In this document: positions 16,634 to 24,771 of the stretch, in pieces | How the letters are laid out: each line of letters starts with the position of its first letter | Position numbering within the stretch: the first letter of the stretch is position 1 | The notes under the pieces: generated by a model | What the model was told of the DNA's origin: nothing | What the model saw: only the letters and a program-made list of their open reading frames with translations | The model's database searches: none | Source of the DNA: J029 sp964482495 | GTDB lineage: Bacteria > Planctomycetota > UBA1135 | Reading direction: 5' to 3' | Assembly (NCBI GenBank): GCA_964482495.1 | Contig: CAYZXS010000001.1 | Span: 124,001-188,000, forward strand | DNA: 64,000 nucleotides | Translations under genes and position numbers: made by a program

Positions 16634-17025
16634 CCCCTCGTTTGCTCGAATCCGAGCCCTCCGGCAAGGCGGCGCAATTCGTCGTCCATGAGGAAGGCTT
16701 GGCAGACACCTTCTTCCTGTCCCTGGTCGCGCCGTCGCCCGCTCCCCATCCCCCGGGCGGCGGCGAGGACCTCCGCCACGGCGACCTGCTGGCGATCTCC
16801 AGCCGGCAGGACGCCGAACCCGGCGACCTGGTGGTGTGGTGGCTGGGCGCGGCGGATTCGCTGGCGCTGGCGCAGCTGGGGAGCGACTTGCGGCTCCATC
16901 CGGTGGCTGGCTTCCCGCCGCCGCCGGACGGCGATCAGCCGGGTTCGCTGCCGCCGGGAGCCCAGGCCCGAGTGCGCGGTGTGGTCGTCGGCCGTCTGCG
17001 CCAGTCCGGCCGTCGCGCCGGCTGA
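16624..17025 (+). CDS. S24/LexA-fold protein without catalytic Ser-Lys, SOS operon
   Basis: This 133-residue protein lacks the DNA-binding domain but resembles the LexA C-domain by eye. HGDLLAISSRQDAEPGDLVVW (21 residues, taken as two strands) parallels DGDLVLVEQNDSAKKGDIVV, and the C-terminal ARVRGVVVGRLRQ parallels LAGRVVGVLRLWK. Where LexA has the nucleophile (GDSM) this protein has APSPA, and in the region of the general-base Lys it has LALAQLG. It would therefore be proteolytically dead. It overlaps lexA by 10 nt and precedes dinB, the slot where imuA sits in many lexA-imuA-imuB-dnaE2 cassettes. It could be a UmuD'-like polymerase cofactor; this is inference. Confidence 0.7.
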   Translation: MEMTPRLLESEPSGKAAQFVVHEEGLADTFFLSLVAPSPAPHPPGGGEDLRHGDLLAISSRQDAEPGDLVVWWLGAADSLALAQLGSDLRLHPVAGFPPPPDGDQPGSLPPGAQARVRGVVVGRLRQSGRRAG

Positions 17026-17057
17026 GGGCGGCGCGCCGCTGCCCTGAGGCCGTCGCC

Positions 17058-18401
17058 GTGACCGCCCGCGACCGCTCGGTGCTGCACGTCGACCTCGACG
17101 CCTTCTTCGTCGCCGTCGAACGGGTGCGGGACCCGTCGCTGGTCGGCCGCCCGGTGGTGGTCGGCGGCTCGCCCGAGCAGCGCGGGGTGGTGGCGGCGGC
17201 TAGCTACGAGGCGCGGGAATACGGCGTGCACTCGGCGATGCCGATGGCCCAGGCGCTCCGGCTGTGCCCCGATCTCGTGCGGGTGCGCGGCGGCCACGGG
17301 CTCTACGGTCGCGCCTCGCGCGCGGTCTTCGACGTGCTCGGCGGCTACACGCCGATCATCGAGAAGGTCTCGGTCGACGAGGCCTACCTCGACTTGAGCG
17401 GCACCGGCCTGCTCTACGACCGCGCCGTCGACGCCGCCGAGCGCATGCGCCGGGAGGTGCGCGAGCGGCTGCGGCTGGACCTGACCATCGGCGTGTCGCG
17501 CAACCGCCTGGTGAGCAAGGTGGCCTCGGCCTTCGCCAAGCCGCGCGGGCTGTTCGACGTGCGCCCGGGACAGGAGTCGCGCTTCCTGGCGCCGCTTCCG
17601 GTGAAGGTGCTGCCGGGCATCGGCCCGGTCACGACCAAGCGGCTGCTCGACTTCCGGATCCCGCGGCTCGGCACCCTGGCCGGCACCGAGGGCTGGTTCC
17701 TGGAGGAGGTCTTCGGCAGCTACGGCCCGGCGATGCAGCGGCGCGCCCGCGGCGAGGACGACACCCCGGTGCGGCCGCCGTGGGAGCGCCACGAGGCCAA
17801 GACCATCGGCCACGAGCAGACCTTCCCGCGCGACACCGAGGACCACGGCTTCCTGCGCGCCAAGCTGCAGGAGCTCTTGGCCGACGCCGCCCGGCGGCTG
17901 CGCGCGCAGGGGCTCTTGGCGCGCAAGCTCACCGTCCGGCTGCGCTACGCCGACTTCGTCGCCGAGACCCGCGACACCACCCTGCCGGTGCCCACCGACC
18001 ACGACGGCGAGCTGTTGGAGCCGGCGCTCGAGATCCTGCACCGCATGGCGACCCGGCGCACCTTGGTCCGCCTGCTCGGCGTGCGCCTCGGCGGCCTGTC
18101 GCGCGGCTACTGGCAGGGTTCCTTGCTCGACGAGGGCCGCGCCCGCGAACGCCAGCTGGTCGAGGCCCTCGACGGCATCCGCGACCGCCACGGCATGGGC
18201 GCGGTGCGGGTCGGCGAGACGGTGTGGCTGGGTCGCGGTCATGTCGCGAGGGGCGGAGTGGCGGCCGCCTCTTCCGGCCTCGCCTCGCCCCTCCCTCCTC
18301 GCTCCTCTTACCCTCCTGATTCCCCGGGTACCGTGACTCCGACCTCGACCCGCACCGGTGGAGGGAGGGATTCGCGGCCGGCCGGCACTCCGCCCCCATG
18401 A
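17058..18401 (+). CDS. dinB: Y-family DNA polymerase IV (DinB type)
   Basis: This 447-residue translesion polymerase has catalytic carboxylates present in HVDLDAFFVAVE (Asp12) and VSVDEAYLDLSG (Asp107, Glu108), so unlike ImuB it should be active. Palm, fingers, thumb (helix-hairpin-helix around LPGIGPVTTKRLL, about 192-204) and little-finger domain (about 260-370) are recognisable. A Pro/Ser-rich tail of about 45 residues ends the protein and may carry a clamp-binding or partner-binding peptide. GTG 17058 gives the standard N-terminus directly before the first motif. The stop overlaps the dnaE2 ATG (ATGA), so the two polymerases are coupled. Confidence 0.92.
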   Translation: MTARDRSVLHVDLDAFFVAVERVRDPSLVGRPVVVGGSPEQRGVVAAASYEAREYGVHSAMPMAQALRLCPDLVRVRGGHGLYGRASRAVFDVLGGYTPIIEKVSVDEAYLDLSGTGLLYDRAVDAAERMRREVRERLRLDLTIGVSRNRLVSKVASAFAKPRGLFDVRPGQESRFLAPLPVKVLPGIGPVTTKRLLDFRIPRLGTLAGTEGWFLEEVFGSYGPAMQRRARGEDDTPVRPPWERHEAKTIGHEQTFPRDTEDHGFLRAKLQELLADAARRLRAQGLLARKLTVRLRYADFVAETRDTTLPVPTDHDGELLEPALEILHRMATRRTLVRLLGVRLGGLSRGYWQGSLLDEGRARERQLVEALDGIRDRHGMGAVRVGETVWLGRGHVARGGVAAASSGLASPLPPRSSYPPDSPGTVTPTSTRTGGGRDSRPAGTPPP

Positions 18402-21400
18402 CCGCGGCGCAGCTAAACGTCGCCACCCCGTGGTGCTTCCACTGGGGCGCGGCGACCGTGGAGGAGCTGGCGCAGCGGGCGGTGGAGCGGGGGATCGGGG
18501 CCTTGGGCATGGCGGATGTCGGCGGGCTGTGGGGCGCGGTGCCGTTCCAGAAGGCCTGCGAGGCGGCGGGGGTGAAGCCGGTCTTCGGGCTGCGGCTGGG
18601 GCCGGCGCAGCTGGTGGCGCTGGACGAGGCCGGCTGGGCTTCGCTGTGCCGGCTGAGTTCGCGCTGGCAGATGGCCGGCGAGGAGCGCGGCTGGGGGCTG
18701 CCGCGATGGATCGCCGAGGAGGGCGACGGCTTCGCGGTGCTCTCGGCCCACGCCGAGCTGCTGCGCGGGCTGGCGCGGGCGCGCGGGGGGGAGGAGCTGT
18801 TCGCCACCGACGCGCGGGTGGCGGCCGAGACCGGGCTGCCCTTCCTAGCGGCGCCGCGGGTGGCCTTCGCCGACGCCGACGGCTGGGAGCGCCACCGGCT
18901 GCTGGCGGCGATCGGCGCCAACACCACCTTGCAACGCTTGGAGCCGAAGCAGCTGGCGCCGCGCGGCGCCTGGCTGAAGGGGCCGCAGGAGCGTGCCTGG
19001 GACTTCGCCGCCGACCCGGCCGCGCTGCGCCGCGCCGACGAACTCGCCGAGCGCGCCGACTATCGCATCCCGCTGGGCGAGAAGCGGCTGCCGCGCTTCC
19101 CGGTGCCGGGCGGGCGCAGCGCCTTGGCGCAGTTGGCGCGTCTGTGCCAGCGCGGCCTGAAGCGGCGCCGCGTGCCGACTGCCGGTCGCGAGCGCTACCG
19201 GGCCCAGTTGCACCGGGAATTGAGCCTGATCGACGAGCTCGGCTTCGCCGACTACTTCCTGATCGTGGCCGACATCGGCCGCTGGGCGCGCCAGCGCGGC
19301 ATCCAGAACTGCGGCCGCGGCTCGGCCGCCAACAGCCTGGTGTCGTGGCTGCTCGGCTTGACCCACGTCGACCCGCTGGCGCACGGGCTCTACTTCGAGC
19401 GCTTCATGAACCGCGGCCGGAGCGACTTCCCGGACGTCGACCTGGACTTCGCCTGGGACGAACGCGACGCCGTGCTCGACCACGTCTACGAGCGCCACGG
19501 CCGTGACCACGTGGCCATGATCTGCACCCACAGCACCTTCGCCGCCCGCGGCGCGGTGCGCGAGCTGGCCAAGGTCATGGGCCTGCCGCCGGCCGAGATC
19601 GGGCCGGTGACGCGGGTGCTGCCGTGGCACCGCCAGGGCCCGCTCACACCCGAGGAGGTGATGCGCAACCCGAAGGCGGCCGGCCTGCCGCTCGACGCCG
19701 AACCCTGGCGTACGATCCTGCGCGAGGCCGGCCAGCTCGACGGCTTCCCGCGCTTCCTCGGCGTGCACGCCGGCGGCATCGTGCTGACCCCCTCGCCGCT
19801 GACCGACCACCTGCCGCTCGCTCGGGCCAAGAAGGAGACCGAGGCCGGGCCGCTGGTCGTCACCCAGTGGGACATGTACGGGGTCGAGGACGCCGGCCTG
19901 GTCAAGATCGACCTGCTCGGCAACCGCGGCCTGGCGGTGATCCGCGACGCGCGCGCGGCGGTGGAGCGCAACACCGGCCTGCACCTGGACTTCTCGCGCC
20001 TCGACCCGAAGCGCGACTCGCGCACCTGCGAGCTGGTCGAGCGCGGCGACACCATGGGCTGCTTCTACATCGAGTCGCCGGGCATGCGCGGGCTGCTGCA
20101 GAAGCTGCGCTGTCGCAGCTTCCCGGCGCTGGTGGCGGCCTCGAGCATCATCCGCCCGGGCATCAGCTCGAGCGGCATGATGGCGGCCTACATCGAGCGC
20201 CATCACTGGTCGGTGGCGCACGGCGGCGATCACGACGAGGCCTGGTACCTGCACCCGGCGATGCGCGAGCTCTTGGCCGAGACCTTCGGCGTCATGACCT
20301 ACCAGGAGGACGTCATGAAGGTGGCCGAGGCCGTCGCCGGCATCGGCCCGGCCGAGTCCGACGGCATGCGCCGGGCGATGACCAAGAAGCGCGCCTACCA
20401 GCGGCTCGAGCGCTACGGCGAGCGCTTCGTGGCCGGCGCGGTGGCGCAGGGCACCGAGCGGACCGTGGCCGAGGAGCTGTGGCGACAGATCGAGTCCTTC
20501 TCCGGCTACTCCTTCTGCAAGGCGCACTCGGCCAGCTACGCCGAGGTCAGCTTCCGCTCGGCCTATCTGCGGGCGCACTTCCCGGCCGAATTCATGGCCG
20601 CGGTGCTGGCCAACTACGGCGGCTACTACGCCACCTTCGCCTACGTCGCCGAGGCGCGGCGCATGGGGCTCCGCATCGTGCTGCCGGACGTCAACGCCTC
20701 CGGCCGCAGCTTCGCCGGCGCCGACGGCGCGGTGCGAGTCGGCCTGAGCCAGGTGGGGGGGCTGGGCAGCGAGAGCTGCGCGCGGCTGCTGGCGGCGCGC
20801 GCCGCGGCGGGGCCCTTCGCCAGCCAGGACGAGCTGCTGCGGCGCGTGTCGCTCCAGCCCAAGGAGCTCGAGTCGCTGATCCGCGCCGGCGCCCTCGACC
20901 CCCTGCCCGACGGCCTGACCCGCCCCGAGCGCATGCGCGCCGCCGCGCTGTGGGCGCGCCACCGCAAGGACCCGGCGCGCGGCGACGGCGCGCTGTTCGC
21001 CCAAGCCGCCACGCGCAAGCCGCCGCCGGCGCCGGAGTACGACCGCCGCACCATGCTGCTGCAGGAGTGGGAGACCCTCGACTTCCTGGTCAGCTCGCAC
21101 CCGCTGCACCTCTTCGCCGACGCCATCCGCGCCTCCGGCGCGATCCCGGCGCGCGAGCTCGCGCAGCACATCGACCAGCGCGTGCGCCTGGTCGGCTGGC
21201 AGGTGACGCAGAAGCCGATCCGCACCCGCCAGGGCAAGCCGATGATGTTCCTGTCCTTCGAGGACACCACCGCGCTCTACGAGACCGTCCTGTTCCCGCA
21301 GCAGTACCGCCGCCTGGCGCCGTGGACGCTGACCCGCGGCCCCTACCTGGTCGAGGGCATCCCGCGCGACGAGCACGGCGCGATCACGGTCGAGGTCCAG

Positions 21401-21502
21401 GAGCTGCGCCTGCTCGAGCAAGGCTCCGGCCCGGCGCCGAAGGCGGAGTGGCGCGGCCGCCGTGCGCGCGGCGCCGGCGCGGCTGGCCCCCAGCGCGCCT
21501 AG
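18398..21502 (+). CDS. dnaE2: Error-prone DNA polymerase DnaE2 (ImuC)
   Basis: DnaE2 is the SOS-induced C-family polymerase for damage-induced mutagenesis. The 1034-residue length suits DnaE2, shorter than replicative DnaE. The polymerase core has NCGRGSAANSLVSWLLGL (about 307-324) and DFPDVDLDF (about 344-352) with the catalytic aspartates. Further motifs are MTYQEDVMKVAEAVAG, MRRAMTKKR and SGYSFCKAHSASYAEVS, then a C-terminal OB fold (about 915-1000, RVRLVGWQVTQK). The N-terminal PHP domain lacks the usual metal ligands: the expected HVHS and TDH motifs are replaced by ATPWCFHWGA and MADVG. It ends convergently with a sulfatase, the stops sharing CTAG. Confidence 0.94.
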   Translation: MTAAQLNVATPWCFHWGAATVEELAQRAVERGIGALGMADVGGLWGAVPFQKACEAAGVKPVFGLRLGPAQLVALDEAGWASLCRLSSRWQMAGEERGWGLPRWIAEEGDGFAVLSAHAELLRGLARARGGEELFATDARVAAETGLPFLAAPRVAFADADGWERHRLLAAIGANTTLQRLEPKQLAPRGAWLKGPQERAWDFAADPAALRRADELAERADYRIPLGEKRLPRFPVPGGRSALAQLARLCQRGLKRRRVPTAGRERYRAQLHRELSLIDELGFADYFLIVADIGRWARQRGIQNCGRGSAANSLVSWLLGLTHVDPLAHGLYFERFMNRGRSDFPDVDLDFAWDERDAVLDHVYERHGRDHVAMICTHSTFAARGAVRELAKVMGLPPAEIGPVTRVLPWHRQGPLTPEEVMRNPKAAGLPLDAEPWRTILREAGQLDGFPRFLGVHAGGIVLTPSPLTDHLPLARAKKETEAGPLVVTQWDMYGVEDAGLVKIDLLGNRGLAVIRDARAAVERNTGLHLDFSRLDPKRDSRTCELVERGDTMGCFYIESPGMRGLLQKLRCRSFPALVAASSIIRPGISSSGMMAAYIERHHWSVAHGGDHDEAWYLHPAMRELLAETFGVMTYQEDVMKVAEAVAGIGPAESDGMRRAMTKKRAYQRLERYGERFVAGAVAQGTERTVAEELWRQIESFSGYSFCKAHSASYAEVSFRSAYLRAHFPAEFMAAVLANYGGYYATFAYVAEARRMGLRIVLPDVNASGRSFAGADGAVRVGLSQVGGLGSESCARLLAARAAAGPFASQDELLRRVSLQPKELESLIRAGALDPLPDGLTRPERMRAAALWARHRKDPARGDGALFAQAATRKPPPAPEYDRRTMLLQEWETLDFLVSSHPLHLFADAIRASGAIPARELAQHIDQRVRLVGWQVTQKPIRTRQGKPMMFLSFEDTTALYETVLFPQQYRRLAPWTLTRGPYLVEGIPRDEHGAITVEVQELRLLEQGSGPAPKAEWRGRRARGAGAAGPQRA

Positions 21503-22947
21503 TCCCGAATCGGCGCCGGGAAGCGCGCGCCCTGGCGGTAGAGCTCGCGCAGCATGGTGCGCCGCAGGGCCTCGACCCGCTCCGGCTGCTCGCCGGCGAG
21601 GTCGCGCTGCTCGCTGGGGTCGGCGACTAGGTCGTAGAGCTCGTCGCGGCCGTCCTCGTACTGGTGGATCAGCTTCCAATCACCGTCCCGCACGACGCTG
21701 TAGGGCGTCAGCCGGCCGCCCCACCAGTAGTGGGGGAAGTGCCAGACCAACGGGCGCGACGGGAAGCGCGCGGCCGGGTCCTGCAGCAAGGGCAGCAGGC
21801 TGACGCCGTCGTAGGCCCGGTCACGCGGGACCTTCGCGCGCGCCGCGTCGGCGAGGCTCGGGAACAGGTCCGTGCTGATCACGGGCACGCGGCATTCGCT
21901 GCCGGGCTTCGCCGCCCCCGGCCAGCGCACCAGCAGCGGCACGCGCAGGCCGCCTTCATACGGGAAGCCCTTGCCCTTGCGCAGCGGCGCGTTGTCGGTG
22001 GCGGGGAAGTGGCTAGCCCCGCCGTTGTCGGAGGTGAAGACGATCAGGCTGCGCTCGAGCCGGCCGAGGCGCTCGAGCGCGGCGAGGATCCGGCCGACGG
22101 CGTCGTCGAGCTCGGCGATCATCGCCGCGTAGGCCGGCTGGTCGTGGTGGGTGGGCGGCTTGGCCTGGAAGCGCTCGGTGACGTCGAAGGGGGCCTGGAT
22201 CGGCGAGTGCACCGCGTAGGGGGCGTAGAACAGGAAGGCGGGCGCGTCGCCGGCACGCTCGAGGAAGCCGATCGCCTCGTCGGCCTCGCGCGCAGTCAGG
22301 TACTCGCCCTCCTGCCGCGGCGGCAGGCCGGGGATGCCGCCGGGAAAGGCGCGGTTCGTATAGGGGTCGAAGTAGCTGGGCGGTTGGCCGAAGCGGCAGC
22401 CGCCGGCGTTGAAGGCGTAGCCCTGGTCCTGCGGCAGCCAGCCCACCGGGCCGAGGTGCCACTTGCCGACGTAGCCGCCGCGGTAGCCAGCGGGCGCGAG
22501 CAGCTCGGCCAGGCTGATCTCGTCGTGGTCGAGCCAGTGGCGGTTGACCGGGGTCAACAGCCCCTTGCCCTGCGGCGGCGCCTCGAAGCCCTCGGCGTGG
22601 CGCCGGTTGGCGACCGCCCGCCGCGCCAGCGCCGAGGAGTGGTGGATCCAGTCCGTGATGCCGAGCCGCGCCGGCGCCCGTCCGGTCTGCACCGCCGCTC
22701 GCGTCGGCGAGCAGACGGCGCAGGAGGCGTAAGCCTGGGTGAAGCGCATGCCCTCGGCCGCCAGGCGGTCGATGTGCGGGGTCTCGTAGTACCCGCTGCC
22801 GCAGCAGCCGAGGTCGCTCCAGCCGAGGTCGTCCACGAGCACGAGCACGATCGTGCGGGGCGGCTGCGGCAGCGGCGCCCGCATCTCGATCACGGGGGCC
22901 TCCTGGGGCAGGGCGGCGGCGGTCAGCAGGAAGCCGGCGAGCAGCAT
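21499..22947 (-). CDS. Secreted type I sulfatase (arylsulfatase family)
   Basis: The 482-residue enzyme would hydrolyse sulfate esters, probably of sulfated glycans. A signal peptide (about 1-16) is followed by metal ligands VLVDDLGW (Asp39-Asp40). The formylglycine-forming motif CSPTRAAVQTGR starts at Cys79, a Cys-type sulfatase needing the formylglycine-generating enzyme. Later landmarks are GKWHLG, APYAVHSPIQAP and FTSDNGG with Asp-Asn metal ligands. It is a standalone gene; no FGE or polysaccharide-lyase gene is adjacent. The start ATG 22947 has CATACT 6 nt upstream, which fits the window's start-proximal -10 pattern. Confidence 0.93.
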   Translation of the reverse strand: MLLAGFLLTAAALPQEAPVIEMRAPLPQPPRTIVLVLVDDLGWSDLGCCGSGYYETPHIDRLAAEGMRFTQAYASCAVCSPTRAAVQTGRAPARLGITDWIHHSSALARRAVANRRHAEGFEAPPQGKGLLTPVNRHWLDHDEISLAELLAPAGYRGGYVGKWHLGPVGWLPQDQGYAFNAGGCRFGQPPSYFDPYTNRAFPGGIPGLPPRQEGEYLTAREADEAIGFLERAGDAPAFLFYAPYAVHSPIQAPFDVTERFQAKPPTHHDQPAYAAMIAELDDAVGRILAALERLGRLERSLIVFTSDNGGASHFPATDNAPLRKGKGFPYEGGLRVPLLVRWPGAAKPGSECRVPVISTDLFPSLADAARAKVPRDRAYDGVSLLPLLQDPAARFPSRPLVWHFPHYWWGGRLTPYSVVRDGDWKLIHQYEDGRDELYDLVADPSEQRDLAGEQPERVEALRRTMLRELYRQGARFPAPIRD

Positions 22948-22953
22948 GTCGCC

Positions 22954-22959
22954 AGTATG
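22954..22959 (-). promoter_or_regulatory. -10 element (CATACT, 6 nt from ATG)
   Basis: CATACT on the minus strand ends 6 nt before the sulfatase ATG. It departs from TANNNT at the first base but keeps the A2 and T6 positions and the spacing. Confidence 0.4.
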
Positions 22960-23037
22960 CCGGTTCGCGGCACGCGGGGGCGACGCCGGCGAGGCCGCAG
23001 GCTCAAGGAGGGCGTGGGAACCAGCCGAAAGCGGGGT

Positions 23038-24771
23038 ATGTGCCGCGCCCCCCGACCGCACGGTCCGTGGCTGCGCCGCGCCCTCGCGGCGGCTTGCCTG
23101 GTGGCTGGAGCTGCGCTGCCCGCCCAGGAAGCCGGGGACGCCGCCCCTGCGGCCGAGGATCCGGTCCAGGACCCGGTCCCGCCCGCAGCGGAGCCGGGCG
23201 AAGAGGCCCGCCAGGCCCACGCTCAGGGATGGCAGGCCTTCGAGGACGGCGACATGATCACGGCCGAGGACCTGTTCCTGGCGGCCATCGACGGCGGCCT
23301 CGCCGAAGCCTGGCGCGGCGTCGCAGAGATCCGTCGCCGCGAAGGCGACCCCGCCGGCGCCGCCGAGGCCTTCGCCGCCCTGGTCCGTGCTCGACCCGCC
23401 GACGCCCGGGCCCGGGCCGAACACGCCGCCGCCCTGGCGGCGCTGCCGGACCGCCGCCAGGAGGCGATCGCCAGCTACCAAGCCTTGGTGGAGCAGGATC
23501 CTGCCGACCGCGAGACGCGCCTCGCCCTCGCCGACGTGCTGGCCTGGAGCGGCCAGCACGCGGAGGCGGAGCACCACTACCAGCTGCTGCTCGCCGATGA
23601 GGCGGACCCGCTGCGCCGCCAGCGCGTGCAGCTCGGCCTCGCCAACTGCTGGAACTGGGCCGGGCGCCGCCTGTGGGCCGCCCAGCTCTACGCCGAGCTC
23701 GCCGACGGCGCGCACGGCCACGCCGCCCGCCGCGGCCTCGCCGACCTGGAACTGTGGCAGGGACGCCCCGGCGCCGCCGAGCGCGGCTACGACCAGGTCC
23801 TCCTCGAGGACCCGGACGACTTCGCCGCCATGCAAGGACGCGCCGACGCGGTCGCGGCGCAGCGGCCGCGGCTGTTCGCCAGCGCCCAGCACTACTGGGA
23901 CAACGCCGACTGGACCCGGACCAAGCTGCTCGCCGGGGTCGGCTTCGCGGTCGCGCCCGACTCGGCCCCCGACTTGCGCCTGCGGGCGGGCTTGGAGCAG
24001 GCCCACTACGAAGACGGCGCCGGAGACGAGGCCGACCGCACCAGCCTGGTGACGCGGCTGGACTGGGCCTACGACCCCTTCACCACCCTGCACGCCGCCC
24101 TCGAGGGCAGCCAGGCCGGCGACTCCGGCCTCCGCGGCGGCCTCGGCCTGGACTACCGGCCCGAGAGCGGCTCCAGCTTCTGGATCGGCTACCGCAACGA
24201 CGACTGGATCGACCCCTCCGAGCCCTTCCGCTTCGACCGCTACAACAGCGCCTTCACGCCGCGGCTGCACACGGTCTCGGACCTCCAGGACAACGGCTTC
24301 TTCGTCGGCGCCTTCCACCAGATGGCGAACGGCTGGGGCTTCCTCGGCGACGCCAGCGGCGGCGTGGTCCAGGACGGCAACAGCCACCACGACGTCTACC
24401 TGCACCTGCACCACCGCTTCGATCCGCGCGCGGGGCTCGCGCTGCTGCCGCGGGTCTTCCATCACAGCAAGGACTTCGCCTTCCCCTCGACGCAGTACTT
24501 CTCGCCCAGCGGGCTCGAGTCCTGGGGCAGCGGCCTGCGGGTCGAGGCCTGGAACCTGGACCGCAGCCGCGAGGCCTACTTCGACGCCAGCGGCTTCTTC
24601 CAGCCTTCCGGCGTCTCCTCCTGGGGTTACCAGCTCGAGGGCGGCGTGGTCCAGCGCTGGGGCGCCGGCGAGCTCGGACTGCGCGCCCACCACCTCTGCA
24701 CCGGCGAGCGCGGCTTGGCCGGACGCTTCCGTTCCTTCGCGCTCCAGGTCTACGGAGCCCTGGTGTTCTGA
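23038..24771 (+). CDS. TPR and outer-membrane beta-barrel exopolysaccharide exporter
   Basis: The 577-residue protein has a signal peptide (about 10-25), an Ala/Glu/Pro linker and TPR-like helical repeats (about 55-280, for example LALADVLAWSGQHAEAEHHY). A C-terminal region of about 290 residues has alternating aromatic strands ending in Phe (FALQVYGALVF), typical of an outer-membrane barrel. This layout matches BcsC, PgaA and PelB-type polymer exporters. Its stop overlaps the ATG of the BcsA-like synthase (TGATG), so it is very likely the export partner. A paralogue lies on the other side of the synthase. The exported polymer is not known. Confidence 0.82.
   Translation: MCRAPRPHGPWLRRALAAACLVAGAALPAQEAGDAAPAAEDPVQDPVPPAAEPGEEARQAHAQGWQAFEDGDMITAEDLFLAAIDGGLAEAWRGVAEIRRREGDPAGAAEAFAALVRARPADARARAEHAAALAALPDRRQEAIASYQALVEQDPADRETRLALADVLAWSGQHAEAEHHYQLLLADEADPLRRQRVQLGLANCWNWAGRRLWAAQLYAELADGAHGHAARRGLADLELWQGRPGAAERGYDQVLLEDPDDFAAMQGRADAVAAQRPRLFASAQHYWDNADWTRTKLLAGVGFAVAPDSAPDLRLRAGLEQAHYEDGAGDEADRTSLVTRLDWAYDPFTTLHAALEGSQAGDSGLRGGLGLDYRPESGSSFWIGYRNDDWIDPSEPFRFDRYNSAFTPRLHTVSDLQDNGFFVGAFHQMANGWGFLGDASGGVVQDGNSHHDVYLHLHHRFDPRAGLALLPRVFHHSKDFAFPSTQYFSPSGLESWGSGLRVEAWNLDRSREAYFDASGFFQPSGVSSWGYQLEGGVVQRWGAGELGLRAHHLCTGERGLAGRFRSFALQVYGALVF

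Noticed and set aside
18845..21679. 944-codon minus-strand frame opposite dnaE2
   Set aside because: Shadow of dnaE2 with repetitive Arg/Gly/Ala composition and no recognisable domain.
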